This document shows positions 1 to 10,887 of a DNA stretch of 64,000 nucleotides, in pieces. The notes below the pieces were generated by a model. It did no database searches, was not told the DNA's origin, and saw nothing but the letters and a program-made list of their open reading frames with translations. The translations under genes and the position numbers were made by a program. Origin of the DNA: Anisodus tanguticus (Eukaryota; Streptophyta; Magnoliopsida; Solanales; Solanaceae); contig CM067549.1 in assembly GCA_034509755.1 (NCBI GenBank), positions 34,058,001 through 34,122,000 on the forward strand. The letters are read 5' to 3'. How positions within the stretch are numbered: position 1 is the first letter of the stretch; each line of letters begins with the position of its first letter.

Positions 1-580
1 CTATTCTGCCAACCTTACTGTCCCGACCAGTTTCCGCCACCTTACCACCACCCAACCACCAACATAACCTACAATGTGTCTAGTTCATCCCCTCCAAATG
101 CCTTAGCCCAACACCCTCCAAATTCACCCGCACACTCCCTACCAAACACACACTGCCCGGAAAACTGCCAACCTCCATTTGACCCCCATTTTGGTATCCA
201 CCTAGTCCGAATCCAACTCCGACCTACCTAAACATACAATCCCCTCTTTATAAACATCAGAGTCGTGCTATAGTCGGCCGGGTAGGACACTTATATGTGC
301 ACACCACTACAGTTAGTTACAACATTACTGAGTCCTATTATGGTCGGGTATGTTATGATGAGATTCACCCCATAAAGATTCTTGATACTATATTATATGG
401 CCCCATGTTGAGTAGTTGTTTTATGTTACAGGTTGTCCTGTTCAGACTTCTATTGTATTGCCATTTCCGAGGGCTTATCGGCCCAAACGGTTTTGTAAAC
501 TAGTTATGATACAGATGGTACGCTCAGGTCATTCAGGCTCCAGGTGCCGGTCACACCTCCCAATGTTGGGGGTTGACAGT
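1..580 (+). repeat. Gypsy LTR-like relic (3' end of an LTR)
   Basis: No gene is visible. The stretch at about 520-579 (CAGGTGCCGGTCACACC, then a GGGGGTTGACA end) resembles the 3' end of chromovirus-type Ty3/gypsy LTRs, and a similar end recurs at 2940-2976. No primer-binding site, target duplication or coding sequence accompanies it, so it is read as an eroded LTR fragment. Confidence 0.4.
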
Positions 581-1599
581 TAGGGCTATTATGGTCTAGT
601 TAAATTGGGTCATGAATCATCATCACATATTCGAAATTAGGTTGTTCCCTCCCCACCTTACAGGGGAATTTTCCCCCAGGAAGCACGCGTTGAATTCCTT
701 GACCTATGATTCAGAGTCGACTGGTCTTCAAACCTCGTGGTTTTAGTCATGTTGTAGATTTTATACCCATATATTGTATTTCTTGGGAAAGCAATCTAGG
801 TTACATTAGCGAAATGTTAATACCTATCCAAGAAAACTACATAATTGTCTTGCCCCACAGTGGGCGCCTAACTATTCATCCTAAAATCTAGATTAAAGAT
901 TAACAATTGAATTTGTAATACTGGGTCACAGGCAAGTAAATTTAACTCAAAGACAATTAGCTTTTCAATAATATGAACAATATTATGATAGTGCAAATTG
1001 GATAGTAAAAAGCATGTAAACAAAGAAATAACAGTAAATAAAGTAAGAGGAGCGAATTCTTAGTGAAGAACTCCTGATATAACAGATGGAGAATGTTGCT
1101 AATTGAGTAGCTTTGACAACTTGAGCGTACAAGTGATAAGAGTAGTAAAATTCAAATGGATACATGTAAGGAAAAAAGAGAGTATTTATAGTACAATCCT
1201 AAAGTAACTGCTTCCTAACACCACACTCATCCATTATGAGCATTATTAGCATATTCCATGCATCACGCTGTGGAGAATCCCAAATATTTTGGAGTCTGTT
1301 GGCTTAGGGACTTGCCCTATCCGGACAGTTTACTTCAGCTTGGAGTTGTGTAACTACGGTATGGTGAATCCACAATGAACTTGCGGCTATCCCGGAATAG
1401 ACTTTCCATGTTGTCCTTCAATCTTCGGCCCAGGTGGACTTAGCTGACCTGGTGCTGACTAGATGACGTTCGTATGTGTCAACTTCTGTATCAGTCATAT
1501 GGCGTATCCGTATCAGTCTGTATGTGTCAAACTTTTGGTGGACTGTTTTGAGGCTTATGTATAAGGCTTCCTGTGGCTGAAAATTTAAGGAAATAACTT
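581..1599. other. Intergenic, no recognisable feature
   Basis: The stretch contains only short, incoherent open frames. I see no splice-site pattern, conserved protein motif, LTR boundary or RNA gene. It probably belongs to the same decayed gypsy landscape as its flanks, but that is inference. Confidence 0.4.
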
Positions 1600-2980
1600 G
1601 GTTATGATGTTTTTATTGTTATTATGCTTTTCTATGTGATGGTTGTGTAGATGAGGTTATGAACTAAAAGAAAGAATAGCCATAAGAATGTTTAGAAGTT
1701 GTTTGTGATATGGTAGCTCATATAGGGTGACTATTGTTGTTATTAGAGATGAATAAAAGGTTTAAGAATTTTATGAATATATTTGTTAACTTGCTGGTTA
1801 TGTTATCAAGTTGAAGTTGAGGCAAAGAAAGGGGTAGAAGGGCTTGAATAGGGTTCAATCCGAGCTCGCCGCTCGTCGTGATGATTAGTAGATTCGTTGG
1901 TAATACTTGTGTGCTTGATTTGTTGTGTAGAGCAAGGCCTATTAAGGACTGTTTGGATTGAAATTGTTGAAGCACGAAGGCAAAGGTATGTTAAGGCACC
2001 TTCTCTCTTTTTTTTGGCATGATTCCAACGAACGAAACGTAAATGAATGACATTCAATAAATGACTATATTCTTAGTAAATGTAGAAAGCTTATGTTCCT
2101 TGTTTCTTATAATGTATTTACTGATTTATGACAGTACTTCTTGAATCCCATTGAATGTAAATATATATACGGATAATACTACCCATAGAGGCATACGACG
2201 TTATATACGCGATATACTATATTGATGATATTGCCAAAAGAGGCCTACGGCGTTATATACGCGATATACTATATTGATGATATTTCACACAGCGGCTTAC
2301 GGTGTTAAATACGCGATATACTATATTGATGATATTGCCCACAGAGGCATACGGCATTATATATGCAATTATATCTCATTTATTTACGGTATGGCCCACA
2401 GTGACACTCTTGAGTTACATGTACTCTCTTCCTTATTCTCATTTACACCACTTTACCTATTTACATTTTCTTTCCTTATATATTCAGCACATTATTCGTA
2501 CTGACGTCCCCTTGCTGTGGCTCTGCGATTCATGCCCGCAAGTACAGATAGATGGAGCGAAACTCATTTCCAGTAGGACCTCAGCTCAATGGTGATGTCA
2601 AAGCTCTCCATTTATTTCGAAGGTGCTAGTCGGAGTCGGTATGATTTTATATATATAGTTATGGGTATGGCGTGGTCCTATCTCAACCTAACGATGTTCA
2701 TGTACTCTTAGAGGCTTGTAGACAGTCGTCCGGTGTGTCGAAGTCATGTATGGCATTTCCATCTCTTTGTTAGTCAGTTGATGTGTATTATGGCCTTGTC
2801 GGCTTCTTTCGTATCATATATATTGGGATTTTTTGCTTCTACGGGTTATTACGTCTTGTTATCTCATGGGAGTTATTCTGAGGCCTTGTTGGCCCAAATA
2901 TATGTGTATCCAGAGTACGGACGCTCGAACTGTTAGTCACCAGGTGTCGGCCACACCCCCGAGGTTAGGGTGTGAAAGGA
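1600..2980 (+). repeat. Decayed Ty3/gypsy LTR
   Basis: The segment has the general build of a plant chromovirus LTR. There is a stretch at about 1975-2060 with AAGGCACCTTCTC and ACGAAACGTAAATG, then a short tandem array (2183-2370), then a 3' end with CCAGGTGTCGGCCACACCCCCGAG closing at a TGTGA near 2976. Neither a matching partner LTR nor a target duplication is visible. The 5' boundary is a guess. No coding potential is present. Confidence 0.4.
2183..2370 (+). repeat. 52-bp tandem repeat, about 3.5 copies
   Basis: A unit containing GAGGCATACGGCGTTATATA, then CGCGATATACTATATTGATGATATTG, recurs with a constant 52-bp spacing: the TTATATAC core lies at 2201, 2253, 2305 (as TTAAATAC) and 2357 (as TTATATATGC). 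The copies differ by a few substitutions. The array sits inside the gypsy LTR-like segment and is most likely an LTR-internal minisatellite. Confidence 0.85.
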
Positions 2981-3292
2981 CAAACGAGGAGGTGCGGGTT
3001 TTCGAAGTTTCCGGCTTGCTTTCTCTCTTCTCTTCTCTTGCAGTTGGCAGTCTCAGTCAACCTTGTTCCGGGCCTTCTCATCTACTCTATCTGCTTATTG
3101 GATTGGTAGGTACAGTCTTTCTTCTAGGCTTCTGATTGAACTTGTTGGTAATGGGAGAGAAGAGGGATGTTTCTAAGGATTTGATATTTAAATTTAAGAA
3201 ATGAAATATCTGCTACTTTGGTATGATATTTACAAGAATATTCCATCACATGTGCAATGGCGCCCACGACAATCACACGTATGTAAGGGAAG
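2981..3292. other. Short unassigned flank of copia element A
   Basis: No gene is seen. The last five bases (GGAAG, 3288-3292) are the left target duplication of copia element A. Removing the element would join this stretch to 8644 onward. The joined sequence has no recognisable coding motif. Confidence 0.5.
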
Positions 3293-3735
3293 TGTTAAAC
3301 ATAGCAATATACATGTGATACACACTGACTATACAGCAGTGTATATCACATGTATATTAGTGGACTAAAAGCAGTCAGCAAACAGCAGTGTTGTTGGGCC
3401 TCTCGGCGGGGTCATGCGGCCCATCAAGTCGGCATACAAAGAAAGCGGTGGTGTTGGGCCTCTCGGGCGAGGCCGAGCAGCAGCCCATCACGGGATTGAG
3501 GGCGGTAAATCGGTGGATAAATATTGTATATTAAGGAAAGTATATTGTGTGTATATTGTAATATATTTATTACCATAATTAGTGTTAAACACTTACCATA
3601 ATTGTATAGTTAGAATTATGGTAGAATAAGGTTTTAGGAATAGATTAGGAAAAGGATTTTCCTATTATGGAAATATGTAACTTGTATATATAGCCTTTCA
3701 ATTAATTAAAATAATCAAGGGGATTATTTCTTTCA
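3293..3735 (+). repeat. 5' LTR of copia A
   Basis: Begins TGTTAAACATAG and ends TTATTTCTTTCA; the same ends bound the 3' copy. It contains a long inverted repeat (arms 3307-3324 and 3340-3357, one mismatch) near its start and a TATATATAG motif about 50 bp before its 3' end. Confidence 0.93.
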
Positions 3736-3749
3736 TGGTATCAAGAGAC
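3736..3749 (+). promoter_or_regulatory. Primer-binding site of copia A (initiator Met tRNA)
   Basis: TGGTATCAAGAG follows the 5' LTR without a gap and matches the 3' end complement of plant initiator Met-tRNA, apart from one inserted A. It primes minus-strand cDNA synthesis in active copia elements. Confidence 0.85.
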
Positions 3750-3889
3750 TAGGTCTACACAAAAGTTTTCTCTCAACTTTTGCCTTGTGGCCGAGAACCC
3801 CCCCCCCCCTCGGGTTTTCTCTCCAAAATTTTGTCTTCCGCTCTCAAAAACCTCTCTTAAATTTAACCTCCTTCTTTGTTCTTTCAAAT

Positions 3890-5019
3890 ATGTCTAAGAA
3901 CAATTTTCACCCTGCCCTCACGGTTTCCAATATCAAGCTAAGTGTCCCTATTGTCCTTGAGATGGAAAACGTTCAATATGCAACGCGGGCGGAGTTGTTT
4001 AAAATTCACGCTATATCTTATCAAGTTTTCATCACATCATTCCTCCCGCTAGACCCCTTCCTGCGGAGGATCCTGAGTTATGGATTACACTTGATGCTAC
4101 CGTTCTTCGGTGGATATACGCCACTATTTCAGTGGACCTTCTACGACGATTATGGAGCCCAGATACCACGGCTATGGCTGCATGGAATAGATTGCGTGAC
4201 ATATTCCAAGACAACCAACATTCCCGTGTCGTCACACTCGAGCAGGAATTCTCTCTCGTTCGAATAGACGTATTTCCGAACGTTTCTGCATATTGCAAGA
4301 AACTAAAGGAGTTGGCGGATCAACTCCGTAATGTTGGCGCACCAGTAACAAATAATCGTCTAGTTCTACAGTTGGTTACCGGTCTTTCGGAGGCCTATAA
4401 TGGTGTTGGAACACTCCTTCGCCAAAGCAACCCTCTTCCCGACTTTCATCATGCCCGCTCCATGCTGACGTTGGAAGAAGCCGGTTTGGCTAAAAAGGCG
4501 GCTACTGGAGCAAGCCCAGTTGTCATGGTGGCATCCTCTCCTAGTTCTTCGGGTTTTGTTAATAATTCGGGCCAAAACCATAATAATGGTGACGGCAAGA
4601 ATAATCGCAAAAATAACAAAAACCGCGGGGGCAAACGAGGCGGTTCTGGTGGCGGTTCCGGTATCAACAAGCAGGTGGTGGGTCCCATCCAGGGTACAGT
4701 GGGCCACCACCAGCAGTGGGGCCATTGGCAGTGGAACCCGCACCCTCCGGCGAAGCGGCGGTTTCCGGCGGCCGAGGGGCCGGCCACGATCCGAGCCCAA
4801 TACCCGGCATTAGCGGCCCACGGCCGGTGGCCCGGCAACGGCACCCACGGCGATTCTGACCCGGTTCCAACACGGCCAGGAGTCCTTGGGCCCAGACCTC
4901 CGCAAGCCCATCATGCAGCAGGCCCCACTCAGACCGATATCGAGGTCGCGATGCACACGTTGGGATTGACTCAACCGGACCCAAATTGGTACATGGACAC
5001 CGGGCCACTACTCACATGA
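3890..5019 (+). pseudogene. Copia A gag, frameshifted
   Basis: The likely start is ATG 3890, because MSKNNFHPALTVSNIK aligns with the gag start of element B (HPAFAVNNIK). An upstream in-frame ATG at 3785 lies in the leader and is less likely. The reading frame is lost between about 4030 and 4130 and resumes with the central UBN2/retrotran-gag-like region (WNRLRDIFQDNQHSR, LRNVGAPVTNNRLVLQLVTGL). The C-terminal third has Asn/Gly/Lys-rich and then Pro/Trp-rich sequence and no CCHC zinc knuckle. It runs into PNWYMDTG, the protease active-site start, where another frameshift (about 5005) ends the frame. It would have encoded the capsid protein. Confidence 0.85.
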
Positions 5020-8000
5020 CTTTCGAATCGGTACTCTCTCATCTTATTCCAATTTGAGCACCCCTCGGGGATAATTGTTGGTAATGGCGGTTCTATTCCA
5101 ATTCTAGGGTATGGTCGAAAACATTGTCTCCTCCCAATCCACCACTCCTCTTGAAAAATACTTTACATGCTCCTAAATTGATTAAAAATTTAGTATCTGT
5201 CCGAAAGTTCACAAATGACAATTACTGTTTCTGTTGAATTTGATCCTTTCGGTTTCTCTGTGAAGGATTTCAAGACGGGGAGTCATCTCATGAGGTGTGA
5301 CAGTAGGGGGGATCTATATCCTATCATGCCCGGTTTCAATCCATCGAGTCAGCCTTGCCATCAGCTTTTGCAGCCATCTCTCCTTCCATGTGGCATGCTC
5401 GTCTGGGTCATCCGGGATCTTCTATTTTATCAGCTTTAGATAAAAATAGCTTTATTTCTTGTAAGGGTACGAGTCGTACTCCAATTTGTCAGTCTTGTTC
5501 ATTAGGAAAAATTGTTAAGTTGCCATTTGTAGACTCCAATTCTCATACTTCTATGTCATTTGACATTATTCATAACGACTTATGGACATCTCCTGTTCTT
5601 AGTTCAATGGGTCATCGATATTATGTTCTCTTTTTAGATGATTATTCTAGATTTTGTGGACGTTTCCAATTGCGAATAAATCACAAGTATTTTCCATCTT
5701 CATAAAATTTAGAGCGTTCATTCGTACTCAATTCGAAAGAGAAATAAAAAATATTCAATGTGATAATGGGAAAGAGTATGACAATAGGGAGTTTCGAGAA
5801 TTTTGTGCTACTCATGGGATAAATTTTTGTTTTTCATGTCCTCATACATCTTCACAAAATGGGAAAGCCGAATGCAAAATTCGTTCCATAAATAACATTG
5901 TCCGAACTCTCCTAATACATGCATCCATACCTCCATATTTTTGGCATCATGCTCTACAAATGACCACTTACCTTCTTAACATAATTCCGTCTAAAGGTCT
6001 AACATATTCTTCCCCCCCTCAAAATCCTATATAATAAGAACCCTTCTTATTCTCACCTTCGGATTTTTGGGTGCTTGTGTTATCCATTATTCCCATCCAC
6101 CACAATTAACAAACTTCAGGCTCGGTCTACCCCGTGTGTGTTTTTGGGTTATCCGTCAAATCATCGTGGTTATAAGTGTTTTGATTTATCCTCCAAGAAA
6201 ATCATAATCAATCGCCATGTCATTTTTTATGAAACTTAATTCCCATTTACGAAAGTGCATACTCCCGAACCTAAGTCATATAATTTTTTGGATAACCAAA
6301 TATCCCCGTATATTATTCGGAATTTTTCGGACATCTCCCGTACCCAAAATCCTCCAGCGGGCCACCGCCCGCCGGACCAACAAGATCCGCCACACTCACG
6401 AATCCAGCCACCGGAATAGTTCCAAAGAATCGGGCTGCCCACCCAATTCTGGAACTCTCCGAATCGATTCCGCTTTTACCGATTTGGGCCAGCAGGCCCA
6501 CTGCCTACTGGCCAGTCCGTCCCGAGCCCAGAAAATTCCCAAAATTCCATCAATTCTTCCTCGAGTCATAGACCGGTCACTCGTAGTCAGCGGGGTATTT
6601 TTACACCTAAAAGATATTTTAATTTACATTCTGGTGTCTCTAAATCCCCCTTGCCCCGCAATCCTGTGTCCGCATTAAATGACCCTAATTGGAAAATTGC
6701 TATGACTGATAAATATAATGCTCTTATTGATAATAAGACGTGGGAGTTGGTGCCCCGTCCATATGGTATTAATATTATCAGGTCTATGTGGATTTTTGCT
6801 CATAAGGAGAATTCAGATGGGTCATTTGCTCGACATAAGGCGCGACTTGTTGGTGATGGTAAGACTCAGCAGGTTGGAATTGATTGTGGTGAGACGTTTA
6901 GTCCGGTGGTCAAACCGGCTACCATTCGCACTGTGCTTAGCTTGGCTCTTTCAAAGACTTGGTCAATTCATCAGTTGGATGTCAAGAATGCTTTTCTACA
7001 TGGTGACCTCAAGGAAACAGTCTATATGCATCAGCCGTTGGGTTTCAGGGATCCCAACCGCCCTAATCATGTCTGTTTATTGAAGAAATCATTATATGGG
7101 CTTAAGCAGTCTCCACGGGCCTGGTATACACGATTTGCTGACTTTGTTTCGACTATTGGGTTCACTCACAGCAGGTCAGATAATTCCTTGTTCATCTACC
7201 GTCGTGGTTCGTCATTGGCCTATATTCTGTTATATGTGGATGATATCATCTTGACTGCCTCCTCCGATGCTTTGCGTTAGTCTATCATGGCCATGCTCAC
7301 TTCTGAGTTTGCTATAAAAGACTTAAGGCCTTTGAGTTATTTTTTGAGGATTGCCGTCAAGCGTCATTCAGGTGGGTTGTTTCTGTCTCAACGGAAGTAT
7401 GCTGCTGAGATCATCGAGAGGGCTGGGATGTCATCCTGTAAATCTACTTCCACGCCAGTTGATGCAAACCCAAAGCTAAGTGTCGCCGCAGGTGCACCAT
7501 ACGAGGACCCGACCCGCTATCGCAGTCTTGCAGGGGCCCTTCAGTATCTTACCTTTACCAGACCGGATATTACATATGCGGTTCAGCAGGTGTGTTTATT
7601 CATGCATGATCCCAGAGTTGAGCACATGAATGCAATCAAACGCATCATTCGGTATATTCAGGGGACACTAGACTATGGGTTGCACTTGTATCCGTCATCT
7701 ACATCCACACTAGTGTCCTACACGGATGCTGATTGGGGTGGTTGTCCCGACACCAGACGGTCGACTTCTGGCTACTGTATGTTCCTTGGCAACAACTTGG
7801 TCTCATGGTCGGCAAAGCGTCAAGCAACGCTATCACGATCCAGTGCAGAGACAGAATATCGAGGGGTAGCGAATGTGGTCTCCGAGTCATGTTGTCTACG
7901 GAATTTGCTTTTGGAGCTTCATTGTCCCATTCAGAAGGCAACCTTGGTGTATTGCGATAACATTAGTATCATCTACCTGTCAGGTAACCCAGTTCAACAC

Positions 8001-8203
8001 CAAATAAGACCAAGCATATCGAAATGGACATTCACTTTGTCCGTGAAAAGGTTGAAAAGGGTCAAGTTCGCGTATTCCATGTCCCGTCTCGTTATCAAAT
8101 TGCAGACATCTTTATAAAGGGTCTACCAGCGGTTCTCTTTGAAGATTTTAGGGACAGTCTCAGCGTTCGAAAACCGCCCGCTATGATTGCGGGGGTGTGT
8201 TAA
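5020..8203 (+). pseudogene. Copia A pol (protease, integrase, RT, RNase H), broken
   Basis: Pieces appear in order: FDPFGFSVKDF (after protease); WHARLGHPGSS (GAG-pre-integrase, about 5390); an integrase core with DLW, CDNGKEY and NGKAE as the DDE positions (5580-5880); RT from 6651 (PNWKIAMTDKYNALI, LDVKNAFLHGDLKETVY, LLYVDDIIL); RNase H from 7287 (YTDADWGGCPDTRRSTSGY, SSAETEYR). Lesions include frameshifts in integrase near 5650 and 6030, an in-frame TAG at 7278-7280 between RT and RNase H (a likely CAG-to-TAG change), and a frameshift near 8005. The stretch 6040-6650 still reads as the integrase C-terminus and a low-complexity linker when frames are changed. Confidence 0.88.
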
Positions 8204-8638
8204 ACATAGCAATATACATGTGATATACATTGAATATACAGCGGTGTATATCACATGTATATTAGTGGACTAAAAGCGATCGGCAAACAAGCGGTGTTGT
8301 TGGGCCTCTCGGCACGAGCTGTGCAGCCCATCAAGTCGGCATACGAAGGTGGTGTTGGGCCTCTCGGGCGAGGCCGGGCAAAGCAACCCATCACGGGATT
8401 GAGGGCGATAAATCGGTGGATAAATATTGTATATTAAGGAAAGTATATTGTGTGTATATTGTAATATATTTATTACCATAATTAGTGCTATACACTTACC
8501 ATAATTGTATAGTTAGAATTATGGTAGAATAAGGTTTTAGGAATAGATTAGGAAAAGGATTTTCCTATTATGAAAATATGTAACTTGTATATATAGCCTT
8601 TCAATTAATGAAAATAATCAAGGGGATTATTTCTTTCA
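8198..8638 (+). repeat. 3' LTR of copia A
   Basis: Partner of the LTR at 3293-3735, with the same terminal bases. Here the near-terminal inverted repeat is a perfect 18-bp stem (8212-8229 with 8245-8262) around a 15-base loop. The degraded pol reading frame of the element stops at the first TAA inside this LTR (8201-8203). Confidence 0.93.
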
Positions 8639-8643
8639 GGAAG

Positions 8644-9137
8644 AGATGCTTGCCATTAGGGACAAATATTGGATGGCATATGTCTATGATGGATCTAGTT
8701 AAAGAATTCATGAACATGGAATCATCAATTATTTCTGCCGACATTGGCAGACTTATTTGGTATTTCCGTGCTCAATAGTCCGAGAATCGAACAACCAAAA
8801 CCCTATAAAACACCAAAATTACAAAAGATTGTCTCATTATTGTTGTTGAGCTTGGTTGATTAATTTGTGCTCACACTTGTTATCTTCATAGGTTGTCAGA
8901 AAAGTTCTTGTTCAATCATAAATGGGAATGAACCCCAGAAAAGCAAAATAACAATATCTTAACTTGCTTGGGATATTTTGTGTTAATAATTGAATAGTGA
9001 CATCCTTGAACCGAAGGAAACAATACAGATACACTCACGTTACTGTACTCATAATACAACAAGCAGCCTCGGAAGAGAAGTTTAATCCCTCACGCCAAAG
9101 GTTATTGCATTTTGTTTGTTCTCTTCGGGTGGCTTGG
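8644..9137. other. Intergenic upstream of the dioxygenase pseudogene
   Basis: No gene recognised. A short open frame (about 8650-8778, containing LPLGTNIGWHMSMMDLVKEF) ends at TAG and has no family I can name. The remainder is AT-rich promoter-like DNA. Confidence 0.4.
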
Positions 9138-9147
9138 CTATAAAAAG
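9138..9147 (+). promoter_or_regulatory. TATA box of the dioxygenase pseudogene
   Basis: CTATAAAAAG lies 98 bp upstream of the ATG at 9245, a normal plant TATA-to-start distance with a short 5' leader. This is inferred from position and motif only. Confidence 0.55.
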
Positions 9148-9808
9148 GGACTATCAAATAAGGAAGGTGTAGAGATATTAAAGGAAAGATCAATACTAAG
9201 TTGCTTACACATTAGGATCAACTTAATTAGCAATTAATCAAAGGATGCCAAGTACAGTTAGTATCCCCACAATTGATCTCTCTACTTTCTTCATGGATGA
9301 AGAGGAAGAGAGCAAGAAAAAGGTCAAAAATAATCAGACAAGCCTGCTCCCACTGCGGCTTATTTCAAGTAATAATAAACCATGGCATATCAATAAACTT
9401 GATAAACCAAGCTATGGAGTTGTGCAAAGAATTCTTTCATCTCCCATATGAGGATAAACTCAAATTTCACACTGATCAATCAGATGTTCCACTTCCTCAT
9501 GGTTACAGCAAGCACAAAGATGATAAGAATGAATATTTATTTGTGTCCCCCTGGAACCACTGCCAATGTTTTTTCTACCAATCCACCAAATATCCGGTAA
9601 CAATTTCATGAAAAAACTTTACTCATTTTCTTATTCTGATTCTCGCAAAAAGAGTTTCGTCCTTTCCTTTTTTGAATCTCGTTACAGACCCATTATGGAA
9701 GAATTGTTTACTAAATTCTCGGAGACGTGCCAGCTCTTGGAGGGCATTCTAAATGATTGCATAGGTCTCCCTCCAAACTTCCTCAAAAATTACAACGACG
9801 ACAGATGT

Positions 9809-10467
9809 TGTTGGAAATTTGCCTTTGGCGGGAGTTGCGTCCAACCATCTTTAATGACTTAAACACTAGTGTTCTGCATGTTGGAGACTTTGATTCTTCA
9901 CACGTGCATAATCTACTAAGTAAGTAGATGACCGTAGGGTCAGGGATCGTCAAATTTCGTTGAGAAATGAAAGAGATATTGGTCCACGAAGTGAGGTGTT
10001 TGAAGCATGAAAAAAGGTGGTAAGACCAATCCTCCCTCATCGGTGGGGGAAGAAAGATTTGTTTAGTTTATAAGTCTCAAAGTTGGCTTGGGGTTTGGGA
10101 CCCCAAGGGGTCTTCTTCTTATATTGCCATTACTTGGCCAGTAACAGTAATTATGTGGGCTTACACTATATAATGGAGCATTTGCTCAACTGTTGAGACT
10201 ACACACAAACGAAATCAAATTCTTCCTACAACTTTCCAGCATCATTTCATTACTCAAAGTTCTTCATTGTTGTTTTATCTTGGGAGACTATTGTCCAAAA
10301 CGTAGAAATGATATATACGGGGCAATCTTGTCTTAAAGACAGAGTGTCATCACTCGACCCAGCAGTTTCTTGTTCCAGTTTACTGAAATTTCAGATTGTT
10401 GTAATTTCATTCTGTTGTAATACTTAACAGTTACTTATTTCCGTTTCCTGCACTATTTTAATCAACA
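9809..10467 (+). mobile_element. Solo LTR inside the dioxygenase exon
   Basis: A 659-bp segment begins TGTTGGAAATTTG and ends TTAATCAACA. It is flanked by GATGT at 9804-9808 and 10468-10472, a 5-bp target duplication. A TATA-like CTATATAATGG lies at about 10167-10177, as expected for an LTR promoter. No internal retroelement genes are present, so it is a solo LTR left by LTR-LTR recombination. The dioxygenase reading runs up to one edge (YNDDR) and resumes just past the other (YFVELCYFPATE), off by one base. An alternative reading as a normal intron is disfavoured because there is no GT donor at the left edge and the TSD is exact. Confidence 0.75.
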
Positions 10468-10887
10468 GATGTATGGGTATTTTGTTGAGCTATGTTACTT
10501 TCCAGCAACTGAAAGCGAAGATAACCGTGCTACCTCCCACCAGGACCCCACTGTTTTGAGACTCATATTTCAAGATGATGCTAGAGGTCTTGAAATGCTC
10601 ATTAATGGGGAATGGATACATGTGGCTCCAATTAAGGGAGCCTTAGTCTTCCATATATGCGACGTTCTTCAGGTAAACAAACAATTTAAAAGTCAAGGGC
10701 TTAATTAGTTTTTCACTTCAAAGATGTAATTGAATTAATTTGCCTTGCTAACTGCTCGAATGTGTCCATGCACGGCAGGTGCTAACGAACAACAAATTTG
10801 TGAGCCCCTTCCACCAAGTAGTGAGGCCCAAGGGAAAAAAACGTTACGTTTATTTTTCTATAATTTTTTAGTGGAGAACAATGGGCG

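Larger units (their letters stand above)
3293..8638 (+). mobile_element. Full-length Ty1/copia retrotransposon A (inactive)
   Basis: The element is bounded by TG...CA LTRs at 3293-3735 (443 bp) and 8198-8638 (441 bp), flanked on both sides by the 5-bp duplication GGAAG (3288-3292 and 8639-8643). A primer-binding site complementary to initiator Met-tRNA (TGGTATCAAGAG) starts at 3736, directly after the 5' LTR. A purine tract (GCGGGGGTG) precedes the 3' LTR. Domain order is gag, protease, integrase, reverse transcriptase, RNase H, which is the copia order. The two LTRs differ at roughly 5% of sites, mostly in their first half. Frameshifts and stops in gag, integrase, RT and the C-terminus make it non-autonomous. 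Its protein set is close to that of element B at 14590-19451. Confidence 0.95.

Noticed and set aside
4366..5008. Minus-strand ORFs opposite copia A gag
   Set aside because: Same cause: GC-rich gag tail read in the wrong strand.
9809..10467. Normal intron in the dioxygenase gene
   Set aside because: No GT donor at the left edge, a perfect GATGT duplication at both edges and TG...CA ends with a TATA box favour a solo LTR.
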